Origin: Gavia stellata
Taxonomy: Eukaryota; Chordata; Aves; Gaviiformes; Gaviidae
Direction of reading: 5' to 3'
Length of the DNA: 64,000 bases
NCBI RefSeq assembly: GCF_030936135.1
Contig: NC_082612.1
Coordinates: 13,747,001 to 13,811,000, forward strand
A program made the position numbers and the translations under genes. Under the pieces are notes generated by a model. The model was not told where the DNA came from and did no database searches. It saw only the letters and a program-made list of their open reading frames with translations. This document shows positions 12,078-26,700 of this stretch, piece by piece; the stretch's first letter is position 1, and each line of letters opens with the position of its first letter.

Positions 12078-12512
12078 TGAGTCAGCCACACGCTGCCAGG
12101 CAGTGCTGCTGAAGTCAGGGACAACATCACACCAGGAAAACAGGACAGCTACAGCTTAGCGAAACAAAATAATTAGATACGTCTGCAGAAAGAGAGTTTG
12201 AAAATCTTTAAACAGGAGAATAATGAGGTTAGTATTTGACCTAATTGACATGAGAACTTATAAAATATTAAACCTCAAGAGCTTTGGAGGGGATTTGAGA
12301 CGTAAAGAAAGCTTGAGCAGAACAGAAGGTCTTGCTTCTGTATCATAGGTGGTTAATTTGACTAAAGGACAGTCGGTCAGTTTTGCTGTTTAGGAGAGAG
12401 GATTTGTGGTTTAAAGACCATGTACTTCAAACAATTCTGATCTCAGCCAACCAAAAAGGAAACTGAGGCATGAGGACAAGGCATGGTCATTGTTTTCCTT
12501 AGATCTGCAGCT

Positions 12513-12534
12513 TTACTGTGCTCGAGCACAGTAA
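12513..12534. repeat. Perfect 22-bp palindrome
   Basis: TTACTGTGCTCGAGCACAGTAA equals its own reverse complement over all 22 bases. A related 20-bp palindrome abuts it directly on the right. Confidence 0.95.
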
Positions 12535-12554
12535 TATTGTGCTTGAGCACAATA
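12535..12554. repeat. Near-perfect 20-bp palindrome abutting the first
   Basis: TATTGTGCTTGAGCACAATA is palindromic except at the central T/G pair. It shares the TGTGCTYGAGCACA core with the adjacent perfect palindrome, so the two look like tandem copies of one palindromic unit. Confidence 0.9.
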
Positions 12555-15500
12555 GGAAGCCCTACACAATGTATCTGTTTTGTTTCACTAACTGTGAGTC
12601 TCTGAAGAGATTAATTGATACTCAGCGCATACATCATGTTGGAGTTAGCAAAGGCGATGTGCTGGTGAGCACATACCTGGTGAGCAGAAAGGAGACGAGG
12701 CTATGGCCGGAGCTGGAACACACGGTAGGCACCCTTTTCACTAAGAGAGAGCAAGCGCTCAGGAAGTGCATCAGAAAGCAAGGAAACGGGCACTGCTGTG
12801 ACCTACACACACAAATAAGAAAGTGCAGATCAACGGGACCTTTAAACATGGTAACATGGTGGGTGCTCACCTGCAGAAGCTCATCAGGATGTGGGATAGC
12901 AGCATTTATACTAAAAGCACACCCCGTTCCCCTACCTTTTGCCAAAAAAATCACACAGTAAAAATGCTAGGGTTACAAATTCTCCGAATATAAGAAATGC
13001 ACCTCCAACTGCAATGTGGCCTGCTCTATATAGAAGCTATTCTCCTGCCTTTAACTGCATAACCACATACTCTTTTTCCAGAGGGCCCGTGCTCTGCTCT
13101 CTCAGTGCTGCCTTTTGCCCTGTTCATTCCACATACAGCCTCAGGCCTCGCTTTTTCTACTTACCATCCTCCACTGCGTACAAGGGCAACACTTACGAGA
13201 GCTTCTGCTCTTTGCCTTCCATGGTACCCAGCTTCCTCACACATTAATTAACTTACTTTTGCAGCACAGCAATGGCACTATGCATGTTACCATTTCTACA
13301 GTAGGAGAACTAAGAGACTCGGGCTAAGACTATCAAAGTGTCTGGTAAATATCAAGTACTGGATTGTTGTCAAGAGTTCTTAGCATTACGCAGCGTTTCA
13401 CATGTTCAAAGCATAATTTCCGTTAACTTCGAATACAGCTGTAAGGACAGCATAGGAACGCTAAATGAAATTGATGGTAAACACACTGTTCTAGCATTTC
13501 ATGGTGGATATTAAGAAGCGGGGAAAGTTGTAACATCAAACTAGAAAAAACTCAACTCGCACCGTTACCCGCAGCCAGGCTGCTCCATGAGAGCTCAGCC
13601 ATCTGCTGAGCTATTCCCAACTGTCCCTTATGGAGCAGAAAACAAGCGGTGATCAGCTGCGAACAGTTTGGTTCAGCCAATGTGCCCACCACAGGAGTAA
13701 TCCCAAGCAAATGCTTAGTAGGCTGCAGTGTTTAGGGGTCTCATCAGTTTAGACTTCTTCACTTGTTTTGGCAGGTTCTAGGCTGGTGTTCAGCTTTCTT
13801 AACCGTCTAAACAGACAAGCAGACATGTTGGGACTCACAGTATGTCTTCACATCATTAAGCATTTGTTCAAGTTTGTTCCAGCTGCTAGGAGCTGGTTGC
13901 CTCTTTTATTTTCTTCTAAGCAGGGGCCTGATGCTGCCTTGCCCTCCTTAAATGTTAACTCTGCATCCAACAGTCTAATCTTATTATTGTTTATGCAATC
14001 CCTTGCCTTACCTATTATTTAATGCCAACCTCTGGGAGGTAAAACAAAGCCTAAATCTCCCTGCACTACTCTGACTGTGATAAGGATCTTTTGGAAACAA
14101 GCACGTGATCATATAGTAAGAGAGAACAGCAAAACACGCAGAATAATGGGGTGAGGTTGGACATGCGATCTCTGTTCTTTTACTTCCTTTGCATTTCGGT
14201 TTGGAAGAGCAGTAACAGTCTCTTTTAACATAAGTGCATAAGACTCCTAATTAGAACAACAGAAAGTATCACAGTGACTCCTAGCTATGCTCCTAAGGTC
14301 ACAGAATTAATGTGGGAGCTGGTAGCATCAGGACATGGCCACCCATGGGGAGGAGATGGTGGGGTGAGGAGGAGTGACTGTTTTGCAAAGGGGCCTTGGA
14401 GCTGCTTGCTGAGAGCAACAAGAGGAATCCAGAGATTTGGTCTCTCTAAGGATATTTTGGAAGGAAGTGGGTTTTGTTGATTTAAAATCTCTGCTCATCC
14501 CCTATGGTCTGCCTTCCTGCCCCTTCCTTACAGCTTTCCCCCTCTTTCTCTTCTTCTGGTCCTTTTCCCTTCCCTCAGTACTGAGCTCTGCCTGGCTGTG
14601 TGCCCCGCTCGGCTGCCCTTTTTGCCTCATGCAACCTAAGCAGAGCTCAGGTACAGCCTGCCACCTCGTAACAAATGGTTTTTGTCTTCTCTAAGCAGGA
14701 CAAGCTTTATTAAGAGAGAAAAGGGAATGACTGCTTCCTAAAACTACTTGAAATGCTAAAATGAGAAATAACCCTTTCAACACTCCAGGCTGTTGCTTAT
14801 TTAATCTGCAATGCTATGTGTTTACAACATACTCTGTTTTTTGAAGGACAGTACTTGGAGGCTTACATCGAGGCACAGCGGGTTGTCCTTTGGTGATTCC
14901 TGTGAACCATGCGCCTTCAGACATTTGTAACACAGAAGTGGCTCCTCTAACACACGAAAACTTTTGCACCTCTATAACAAAGCAGCAACATAATTTATGA
15001 ATCCAATTTATATTCAAAACACTATAATTTTATTCTTACTGCTGCAGTTGGTTATCACTGCTCCTTTGTCAGACAAAACAAAGCAGCTGTGGTTGATATT
15101 TCTGGCCAGGGCTGTAACAGCTTGGGTATCTGCCGAGGGGCTCTAGCATTGTGAATCTGCTAAAGTCGCAATGTCAGCGCGTGTAGAGGCAGTCGTTTGT
15201 GTCAAACTTTTGTAGGAGGCTCCCAAATTCGGGGCTGCTGTGGATGGTCAGGCCCTCGGGGCTGTCTGGGTGCGAACACCTTGGGATGGTGGGTTTTACT
15301 GGATGGCTAGACAGAAGTTTTTTCCAGTCTCTCTGAAGTGGGAGGGTCAGAGCTACCCCAAATAAGGCCACAAAAGCTGGGCTTTTAGAACCCCAGAGCC
15401 TGGATAGGTCAGGAAGTATCTTACCAAACCCAGGGAGACCCAGGGCTCCCACTGCAATGAAAGTACACCTCAATTTTTGTCTAGCTCAAGCCAGGCCTTG

Positions 15501-18500
15501 CTGATGTAGGGAAGACTGAATGGTTCAAACTGCAAGCTGTGAACTCTGCCACAGGACACTGACTGAGAAGCTGCGCAGCAAAAAAGCATGAGTACAGCCT
15601 GGTTTCATGTCCAGCCTTATCATCAAGTCACAGGGGGATTGCAAGTGGATTTCTTTCAATTTCTACTCCCAAGACTTCCCTTTTGTATTCAAGGGAGGGA
15701 AAGAATCACTGAGCCTAAGGAAAAGTAGATTAGCTCTGCAGCCTAGCAATATTGAGACACACTCAGATATGGAAGAGACAAATTTATGTTCAAGTTGTTT
15801 ATTCGGAATGAATATTGAATTATTTCCTTGGGAATGTTTCACTTGATCGGAGAGACTGACAAAGCGTCATCCCGAATGTGCAATTTTCAAGACACTTCTT
15901 TACAGCTAGGTTAATGGCGGTTGGGCTGTTTATTCACGAAACCTGGGACTCTCTGGGGATAATTTACAACTCTTGCCTCCCCCGTGCCTTACTGGCTACT
16001 TTAGGTACTTCACCGGGTTCAGTGAATGCCATTTGCAGGTGCAAATTGTATGAGCAGCCTGAGCTCACTAACTTGAAGAATGTATGTGGGTGATTCCCTG
16101 TCAATAGGTTGTATTGCTTCCCATCGACGGAGAAATCCAGAGAGTGGATGCTAGGGGAAGAAATATATATACCTTCTCAAATTCTTTCATCATAATATCA
16201 TAGCATGCACAAGCTATGCTCAAGGCTTGGACACTACAGATTAATATCCTGCAGGGTAGAGACTCTGTGCCTCATACTGCTTATAGAGCCAAATACTGTT
16301 CTTCCTAACTGCTCATCAGTATGAACAGAAGACTTCCCTCTGCAGTTGAGTGCTCTACAAAAGATGACTGTGTTTAAGTGACACTCCTGAGCAGATGGCC
16401 TATGGTTCCTAGTACCAACAATATGCATCTTTTCTCTATGGTTTCTTGCTGCATGCATCAAATAATAAATTAATCTGAGATGGTTACTGATGGTCTCAGA
16501 ATTTTTCTCCTCTGTATTTCAGTTCTCTCTTTCCTTGGAGATAGTGGAGAAATAAGGCAGATAAATCTCACATTACTACAAAAACCTGAGCTACTCTTGA
16601 GATTGTTCTTTCCTTGAGTTTATTTCCAGCAAAAGCGCCTGCATCTGGCTATATCCCAGTCCTTTGCCTGCCTCTCACAAAACCTCTAAACTCAGTATTG
16701 GAAACACAGAGAAGCATTCACATTAAGTAATGGAGTAAAAGGTGAGGAAAGTTTCCGGTGCAAAGCTGAGTTTGAACTTTTAGTCCATAAATTCTCATTA
16801 TGGCTCATCAGTAGAGGAGGTCTTGTGGAACAGGTAAGGTTTCCTTGGTGTGTGTGCATTTCTTACTGTTCCCTTCCCTAACATTTGAAATTACCTCTCA
16901 TGCCTAAGATTGGAGAAGTTTATTGTATTTCCCAGCCTTTTGAATATACACGTTATCTGGAAGCCATTCCATTTTCTAAATCAAATTCCATCCTAGTCTA
17001 GTGGCTGAAGAGGCTCTGCATCTGCCAGATGATGTACACAAGCCACATCATTTTGTCAGTAATGACATTCAAGCTATACGCTGTTCTCTTTTTCAGTCTG
17101 GGAAACTTGTAGTTTCCCAGGCCACTTGTACTTTCACAGGCCACAAGAGTTTAGACTAGATGGGAGCAAAACAAGGAATAAGGTAGATGGAAGCACAGGA
17201 AACCTGGTGGAGAGGTCTCTCCCAGAGACAGGGAAGGGATGTGTCTTTCTGTCTCCGCAGCATCACTTTACTAAGTTCACGGATGGGTTTATGCCTCTGA
17301 TTTACATTGCAGCAAATTGTCCCATGTCTAGACTTTTGAGAGAGGTAAAGCAAGCGGCAATGGGGGAGCACACGCACCTGAAATTTTGGTAACAAGCTTC
17401 TTTGAATCCAGTTTCCTCATCAGCCAAATAATTAGTGGCTGGCTCCACATAGTGGTTTCTCATGTAATTCCACTGAGTAGGGGTTCGGTATTTGGTATTT
17501 TCTCTCTCAAAATAGCATTGCTTTAGTTTTCCAGTGAGTTGCCATTTGCAAGCCTGAACAGTCTCGCAGCCTTTGCAAGCCTCTGAACAGTAGAAGAGCG
17601 AAAGCTGGCTGGAGTCCTTCTGGCCACTGCCAGTCCCACTTGTGGCTGGAGAGATGAGGGATTAGAAAGACAGTTGTGTTCTCGTACGCATCACTGAGTG
17701 TGATATCGGGCGTCTGCAGAGATAGGGATAGCGTATCAGTGGGTGAGCTTGCCCTTTATTACCTTAAGGGTGCGCTGAGATTTCTTTAAAAAAATAGCAG
17801 AGAGCTTAATGTATGGAAATATTATACCAACCCAAGTCAGTGTCTGGCACTCTAAGAAATAACCACGCACATCCCACAACCTTTGCTTAGAGGTCTTGCA
17901 GCAGCCAAGTTTTTGACACATGGTTATGGAGAAGTACTCTGCCAGTCAGAACTCTCACTTCATCTCCCCCTCTGGAGCCTTCTTCCTGGTAGGAAAAATA
18001 CCACAAAAGTTTTAAAGCCTCTTTTCTGCTGAAGCTGTCTTATTTTCCTCAACTCTCAGCTATTTAGCAGTGATCCGAGACACACAAACTTATCCCTCAT
18101 GCTCCTTTAGTCCTACAAGCATGACTGATTGTATCAAGGATTTCTCTGTGTGTCAAAGAGAGCATAGATGCTGATGAGGTGTAGCTGTTTACCTGACCTT
18201 TTAGGGTGCTACAATGCCAAAGATGCTCCTGTGAAACATTTTTCAGAGGCCAACCTACCTATCCCTTCATTCAACTCATCTTTGCAAAATGAGCCGTTTT
18301 TAAAGCAGAGGACTAAAAGAAGAAGGAAAAGGCACGTGCCCGTTTTTGTTCACAGCTTCCACCTTTGCAGGTGACCCTTTTTCTGCACAGCACCTGCCTG
18401 TTGCTCAGCCAAAGCCTGAGTTACTGACAGGGCTGCAGTGCAGCCCCATATACAGTTTGCTGGAGTTGAATCCCAGAGCTTCAGAAGAATCCTCTGGCAA

Positions 18501-21349
18501 AGGAAAAAGGGCAAAGGGACTCTCAGATCTTGCTATTTGTTTGCTTCTACAAAGCCCTTACCAATATTTATTTGCCCATCTGAAGTGAAGATTAATTTTC
18601 AGCACTGAGTGAGGATTTTTAAAGCTACGACAAGTCTGCTAAAAGTATCTAATTTCCAAGGAAGTTGTGGTGAATGAGGTGTTTTACTGTAAAGCCCTTG
18701 TTAGTGTGTGTGCTGCGAACAGCTGTGTGATTTTGTGTCACTTCATTAAGGTATGACACCCCGTGCTACTCAGAAGCTTTGATTTTAGTTGTGTGTGTAA
18801 GCGTCTGTGTCAGCCTGAGAGGAAGCCAAGTTGATCCACACAAATAATGCTGGACTTGTGTACTGTAAAAAGCATGACTAAACTCTAACCAGAAACTTTT
18901 TGACACTTGTTAACAACGAGATGGGTTCCCGTCTGCTTCCAATTTTCCAATCTGTTCTCTCTGCGGGATGTGTGGGGTTAACATGTAGCTTTCCATTAAA
19001 AGACAATTCAAGAACTGGTACCTGTCATTGTTTCTGGGAACTGTATGCGCTGCTGGGACCAGCCAGTGAGAATGGGGATTCTGATGCTCCTTTGAAGGTG
19101 CTAGCACATACAACTCCAGCTGCTGAGTCTTCAGCTTACAGCACTGACAAACTCTCTTCTTGCGCTGAATGTCTGGCTGTTTCTGGTAAGCTCTGTCTCA
19201 CGATGCAGTGACCACAAGTCTGTAGGTGCAGCACATAGGCTCTTCCTTGGCCTGTCTCTGCATGGACCAGTTGTAAAATTAAACAAAGTGATGCAGAGGT
19301 ATTTAAGATGGCAGTGGGGGAAAGGAGAGAGAGAAAAGACTCCTCCGACCTGAGGATGTCTATATAATGTATAAAGGCAAACTCAGTAAAGATCTGATGG
19401 GGTAGGACAAAATCTTGTCTAACTACATCGTGTTAACTCGTTCACCAATTAGCACTTGCCCTCTTGAGACCCAGTTGAGAGTTTGGTTCACACAGCAAGA
19501 CCACGGTATACAAACAACTGCTGTGTACGTGCATGGCCACGGAGTGTGACCTCAGGCTCTGAGATGTAAGGAATCATAGCTCTCAACAGATAATGCAGCA
19601 AGCAACAGAACTGCAACCTGATACCACACAGGATGAATAACTGACATGGTTAATGCACACATGTGCACATGCATCTGGATACTACTCTTCTAAGCTCTTA
19701 TCTCTACCGCAGTGATTTTTGATAATCTGCCTCAGCTGAGAAGCAGATGGGGATGCTTAGCACTTCCATTTTCTGTTGATAGAAGTAACATGCCGTAAGT
19801 GTATGCATGAAACATCCCAAACATCTATTCCTACAGCAAATCAGATTTTTATAACCCCATCTTTTTAAAGACAGCTAACGATAAAAATTGTTGCACCACT
19901 ATTTAATTCTGTCTGAGTTTCACAAAATGCAGGTGTGCAGTATTAAGCTTTCTATCTCTATGTATGTCCCTCACTTTTCACTGATTTTCACAGGACCACT
20001 CTTTCCAGAAACTAGTCTGACTTACTAACAAAAGAGAAAGAAAGGCGAGGTTCAGAATAGTGCAACACTCACTCTCTAATCACATCCTTTCAATTAATTG
20101 AAACAGAGGCTGTGCAGACCTCAACAAAACAAAAATAATTTCTTCCAGATATTTCTAGAGGCATGGCTAGTGTTTAGAATGGTGTTGCCAGGAGAAGCTA
20201 AGAACCTGTATGTTTTCACTTAATCTTTGGTCTACAAATCTATGTTAAAATGTATATGTAAGTACTGCGATAGGCAGGTTGGCAAAATGCAGCCGTGAAT
20301 CCGCACAGTCCTCAGCTGCAGCTGTGTACGCAGAGTCCATGTGAAAAGCTGGATTTATTCTAGTCACCAGCAGGCCAATCATGTGGGATACTGCTTTGTG
20401 GTAACTTAAACCCTCCACACTGTTGTTGAAACTATGCCTTGACAACACACAACTTATTTGGCATCCTATGTTAGTGGGGACTGGTATTGCCCTCCTATTG
20501 CTCATGCTCCGAGGCAGGCAAGGTCTTTGAGCCAACTACTTCACACCAACCAGTCTTGGGCAGAGTTTTCCCGGGCAGTTTTTTCCTTCAATATACACAA
20601 GCCTTCTTCTGAAATTCTCAGGGCTCTTCTGACATTGTGCAAACTCACAGTTAATGTTAGATCAGTTATGCCCTGCAACGGCAGAAAATTAAAGCCACTG
20701 CTGTGGAACAGCTGTGCACACTACTTGCTTTCAAACATTGCTGAAAGCACTTGCTACTTTTTTCTTAATAGTGATGCTTCCAAATGTATGCTGCCAATGT
20801 AGTAGTGAATGTTTTATACACCCATCTAGTGCTGACAGAAGGGCTGCATTCTGATCAGTTTGCACAGGGAGGCATGCAATTCTGTCAGTAAAGCCATCAA
20901 AATAAGCCTTCTATTCAGAGTGCCCATATCTTGCTAGCAAGAACATCCACACATCCACCTGCACAGAGGCAGTGCTCCAAATAACTCAAAATTTGGGTTA
21001 ACTCTCAATTAAAAATGTATATGTTGAATCTCTTTCTTCCTCTGAAATGCCAGGTTGGCAATATCACTGGACCTGGGGGCAGACAAAATGCTCCTTTGAT
21101 GAACGATCTCTTCTTGGCTGTGCGACAGACCCCCCAGGGAGCCCACTACAAGTCATTTCAGGCAACACTTTCCATAACATTTTGCCCTGGCTCGGGTCTA
21201 CTTACTGTCATTGACTTTTGCTTGCAAAGGAGCAAACCATGTCTAGGTACTTCTGAAAAGCCTGCGCTTCACCCTCCTGCAAGCCTGACTGAAGCCTTGT
21301 GCTTGACATGCTTCTCACTGACTGTAAAGCTACTCTCCTTCTCTTTCTG

Positions 21350-21363
21350 TCTCTCTCTCTCTC
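21350..21363. repeat. CT simple repeat
   Basis: A (CT)n microsatellite of about seven units inside a longer pyrimidine-rich stretch in the intergenic region. Confidence 0.7.
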
Positions 21364-23689
21364 CATACCTCACACATGCCATAGATGTGAAGATGTGGAA
21401 TCCCATCCACATAACTGTTTTGAAGCTAAATTAACGTTTGTAAAGCATTAAGGTCCTCAGTTATATAAATCTGAAGTATTGCTAGTAGCTAGGAGCTTCT
21501 TTGACTGCAGACCTATCAAAAGAATGCAGGAAGATGGGGTGGGCAGGTGCACACTCAGGGAGATGCATGCCTCTGCTGAGTTTTCGCCCGCTGCCTCTTT
21601 TATCTTGGTCAGTCCCATTCCATTAGTTGCCTGTTACTGCGAGCTAAGCCAAGTGCTGCACTGATATATACCCTACCATTCAGAAAGCTTAGGGCCAGCC
21701 TTGGTAATTCTGCTGGCCAGTGCTTCAGGGAGAACTGGGGGTATTACTCATCAAATGAACTGAGTCATTCTCCATGTACTTCCTAGAAGGATTATGACCG
21801 ATGGTAATTGCTTGTAATGAACAGGCACCCATCTTTCCAAAAGATTAACTTCCATTGCACAGGGGTGAGGTAATCTGCACAGGTTTATATCATACTCCCT
21901 GCTTATGCCCAGCTCAATTTTAAGATGGATCTCCTTCCTCAAAAAAGCTCATAAAACGCCTAGCTCTTGTCTTTATTTCTAAAGCCCCAGTGGTTTTGTT
22001 AGACAGACACATGGCTACAGCAAAAGGTTATTTCATGTATAAAATGCAAAGCAACAGGCTCGATAGCCCTCGGAGCAGGGAGAGGGCTCTGTTGGCAAGG
22101 AAGGAAGCTGGAGGTAAGAGTCCTGTGTACCATCAGAAAGGCCACTGCACAAATATGGGAGAATTGCAAACCCTGACCGTGCAGGAGGGATAAATTAATG
22201 CACACCCTAGCTTGTTCTGGCCATCCTTCCTCCTGAGCGCTGCCCTGATACACGTAATGACGAATGTTCTTCGATGCACCCATCTTGGGCGGGACCTTCT
22301 GCTAGCATAAACCAGAAGGTTGGCGTAACTTCTGAAGCTCCTCATCTCCTTATTAGGGTGCAAAGCCATCAGCTACCCCACATTCACACACTCACTGCCG
22401 TCTCTCCTGCAGCGTCCCACAGCGCGGAGGCTGGAGCACAACTCTTGGCGTGCTTTTGCAATCCTACATGGCATCCACAGCTGTTTTGCTGCAGGGGAAA
22501 GGGCAGGAGTAAGAAACAACCGGTGCTGGCTACAGGCGCAGACAGGCTGTAGATGTAATGCACGGATGTTCGGTGCCGCTGGAAGCAGTTACTAATGGCT
22601 GCAGATCTGCATGCACAAGTAGCTTATCAAATTATACTCGGGCCTACATCCCCCTCAGTAATCAAGGCTCTGCTGGCAGTTCCAATTACACAGTCTCTTT
22701 GTCACGGGTTAATAACTAAGCTGTAAGCACTCAGTCTACGGCAGCACACTGTGGCAGCAAAGTCTTGGAGCATTTTGTTCTTAAAGCATGGGTTATTTCT
22801 ATGGGTTTTTTTGTTTGGTTTTTTTTTAAGAACAGAGATGGCAAATAGTAAGAGAAACAATTAAAAAACCAACAATACACTCAGAAGCTCACTAGGCTCA
22901 TAAAATGGAAATCTGATCTGCTTTATGAAAGTTATTTCAGGGTTTTTGCATTTTTAATTTAAAAATGTTATTTATCATTCACCAACCAGTCGCTGTGTGT
23001 TTCAGTGTTACTACCTGCTTCCCTATTATCACGATGGTCTGACAGTAAAGTCAGACTAAGAAAAAACGAGTTAGTGGATATGCTGTCACATATTGCCATT
23101 TCTATCGAGTTTAGTTTTGAAAAGTGTCTAGACATTTATCAGGCAGACTGACTTTCAAGTACCAAGTTAGGTGACCCATCTTGCCCCCCGGCATCCTTCT
23201 CGCTTCCTGGCTGGTTTGTGCCTTCACTCACACGAGCCCTGGCCGGCAGAGGACCCAAGCTGCGCACCAGCATGTGCAAGTGGTTGTGATTATTTCAGCA
23301 ACCTGCTCTCCTAACCATCATTTGGGGCCACCGCTTTTCCGATCCCAAGCGATTAAGCCTGGAAGGTGACACAAGGCATTTCTGCAGCCATGCAGATACA
23401 CACACACGTGCACAAGTGTACTTCTCTGCAGTAAGGATCAGGACTAAAGTATTTAAAGGATCAACCTAATAAGCTTTGGAGATTCCCTAAGTTACGGTGT
23501 CTCTAGGGCATGCTTATTTTTCCACTGTGCTGTAGCAATTACAGAGAGAGGTTTGTATTCAAACTAGTGAACCCAAACTTCAGTTTGTGCTAAATCTCAG
23601 TATTTGCCTAAAATATTTAACAGGAATAAAATAACATTAGTGTTTTGCAACTGGATTCAATAATAGCAGTGACATCTAATTAGTTCCCG

Positions 23690-23701
23690 TCACCAGAGGG
23701 C
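23690..23701 (+). promoter_or_regulatory. CTCF-like core motif
   Basis: TCACCAGAGGGC differs by one base from the vertebrate CTCF core CCASYAGRKGGC. Motif match only; occupancy is unknown. Confidence 0.35.
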
Positions 23702-26700
23702 ATTGGAGGACAAGCTGATTTTTAGAAAGCACGGGCCCTATCCCTTAGTCAAACCCTTGAATATTAATGAAGTCAGTGGGCCTGAGATCTCCCTCTTGTT
23801 GGCACAAACCGAGCAACTCTGGCACCAGCAAACAAGGAGCAGGGCCCTGGGTTTGCCCCATGCAGAGCTGCAGGCTAAGGGGCATCTCCTCACTTGCTCC
23901 CCTGCAGCTGTGCACACATCTGAGGACAAGCTTGAGCACAAATCAGGAACGTGACTAAATGGTGCTTCAGAGATTGCCATGCAGCCAAGTCACAAGTGTC
24001 TTGGGATGGCTCTTGAGGGACCAAACTGCTGACCGACAAAACCTTGCCAATACTTGGCAATCAGCCTCTTGGGTCCCCAAGCGTGGCACAGTGGGTTATT
24101 TCAGAAGACAGAGTGCAAGAGAGGCAAACAAAGTGCCCGGGGACCTTCCTCCTGGACAGAGCTGAGCAAGGGGCTGGGGGACAAATTTGAGCTATCAACC
24201 CACGGCTCCCCAGCCCAGGCCAGCTGTCTTGTAACACACCTACAGCGTACATGGAGACTACGAGGCTCTTCTAGGCTCCAGCAGTTTCCTTCTAATTCCT
24301 AGTCTGATTCATGAAATTCATTTCTATGTTAAATACAGGCTCAGAGGTTTACAGCAGGAGAAGATTTTCTTAGACTGCCTCACTTGATTGAAGGGTACCT
24401 CTTCAGATTAGCAAGGGAATAAAACCAATCTGAGCCTGGAAACAGCGTGAAAAGTACTCACTTTGTCTGGTGTCAAAATGGCAAATACATTTCAGTTAGC
24501 AGAAAGAGATACCGTCCATTAGAATCAAACAACGAGGCTTTCTATGCGTTATGAACACTTTGCTTTTAAATAGGAGGGAGCAGGACAAGTGGCCCTGGTC
24601 TCTTATCAACGTAAAATAGCGATGCTCATTTATAAACTACGACTGTGGCAAATTTATGGCCCATGTCAGATCCCCAAGGCTATGAGATCATTGACTTCAA
24701 TTAGAGAGTGAATACTGCTGTGTAACAGCCAAAGGCCTTTAAGTCTAAGGCAGGGGTTCTTGTGCTTTTCAACCAGGGTCAGCTCAACACCCTAATAATA
24801 ATGTTTCAGGTTGTATCAGGCAGTGGTTTAATTTGGATCATATTCTACTACCCTGTTTTTCCTTCAGACATGTATTTTTTTAATTCCAATTCTCGCTTCA
24901 CTTCATTCTTGCAATATGCTAGGCAACTACAACAGCCAAGTGAAAGAGTGAAAGCAATGGGGTGTATGAATTTATTTGCTGTTTTAGATGTAAAGCCTTG
25001 GCAACTATACAAAATACAATAATCAATGTATGGACCTTTCCAGCTCATCACATATTCCCCCAAGGTAGCATGTATACATTGCCAAAACTGCTAACTCATT
25101 CATTTCTCTTTAAAAGCCAGGTGATCTCCAAAAAATGAGTTGTGAAAGTTGTCACATTGACATAGTTGTGGATCACGGGAAAGAAAAGGAACTGCCTTGA
25201 AGCCCTTATAGAGAATGCTTCCAAGTTGCCCATGAAGTTTAAAATAAAGAGGATCTGACATGAATTCATGACCCATGTTGATACTGGGACTTGCCTCAAA
25301 ACAAAATGCAACCCATTCTCTACCCTGTATAAATTGCCTTATTCGTTTCAAAGCTTGCAATCTGGAAAGACACAATTTGCCACGAGTACTACATCCTTAA
25401 ATTTTTTATAACATCAGTAGAACAGACTCAAAATTACAAAAAGCAGGGATTAAACAAAGCAATGTTTTGCTGGGGTTACCTGGTTTTGTGCGCTGATCTG
25501 AACACTTTCACTAGTGTGCTTTTAGCAGGAAAACTATTTCAAGCAAGGCCAAATTTTAATTTATTTTGAAACTTAATATTTGCATTTTAAAGCAAGTTAA
25601 AATAAATGTCTTCTCCACGTAGAAGTAGTGTTTTAATTTCAAAATAGAAAAATGCTTGGAATATTAATCTTTTTTGCCCATTAAAAAGTTGACCTCCTTC
25701 CACTCCCCTTTGGGGAAATGTGGTATTTAAAGTGACAGGTAAAACCAGAACCAAAATCTTAAAATAATACTAAGTTAGCAAATGCCAAAAAAGAAATTCT
25801 GATTAAGAAATAAAAACACAATAATGCCCATGGGAAATTAAAAAGGGATAAATTTCCAAAATGACCTAAAATGCTTTTGTTTACTTTTGAATTAGCATAA
25901 ATCATGAATGATACTGAAACAACACAACTTGATGTGTATTCCAATATTCTCTGCCCGTTGTCATGCTATGCTTATTTCAGGCTATGAGTATTTTATAAGA
26001 GAACACTGCTTATACAATCATGCCCACGTATGGTAATGCTCACATAGCTCTATCCACCAGGGAAACTAAGCACAATTTATATGTTGATGCACTTGAAAGT
26101 TAAGATAGTGGAAATGCTACTTCCCTACCTGCACCTCCAGATTTTGGCAGGTAGGCATTCCCCTACCATTTTATTTATTGCTCTATTTATTTTCTCCAGT
26201 CATTTTTCTTTTGGATTACCCGAGCAAGGCTTCCTAAAGGAACAGTACCAGTCAGAGAAAATGGACCAAAAGGCAAGTTTTGGTCCTCCTCTAGGGCAAC
26301 GCTGCCTGCTTCCCTCACCTCCTCAGTGCTTACGAAATACATCTGCACCAACTCCCGTGCGCCGATGCTCTTCCACAGCTTCAGCAAAGGACTCGCAGCC
26401 TCTCATCTCTGCTTTGCTCCCTTCTCATTTTGAGATGCAGGTGAGGGAAATTCTAACATTTTCCTTGCAAGCGGCAAGGAAAACTACTGTGCGCTTCCGT
26501 TGTCTCCATGGGCACTTCAGTAATTTGTGGAAGCAGTAAACCAGTCTTGTGAGATGGGTCACACTCTGCAGCTTGACCACTTGAGCTGTTCCTGGTCAGA
26601 GATAGCAGCTAATGCATGAAGCACTTGTCACTAGTCCTCACAGGAGACACCATTTTTCTGGCAAGTGGGGCAGCCAGGATCGTAGAGGAGAATGTTATCA

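Noticed and set aside
12518-12961. 147-codon plus-strand frame starting in the palindrome region
   Set aside because: No plausible initiation, no family resemblance, and it overlaps a comparable frame on the other strand.
26081-26539. 152-codon plus-strand frame with a hydrophobic start
   Set aside because: It starts at a non-ATG codon, and the hydrophobic part comes from T-rich DNA. No homologue was recognised.
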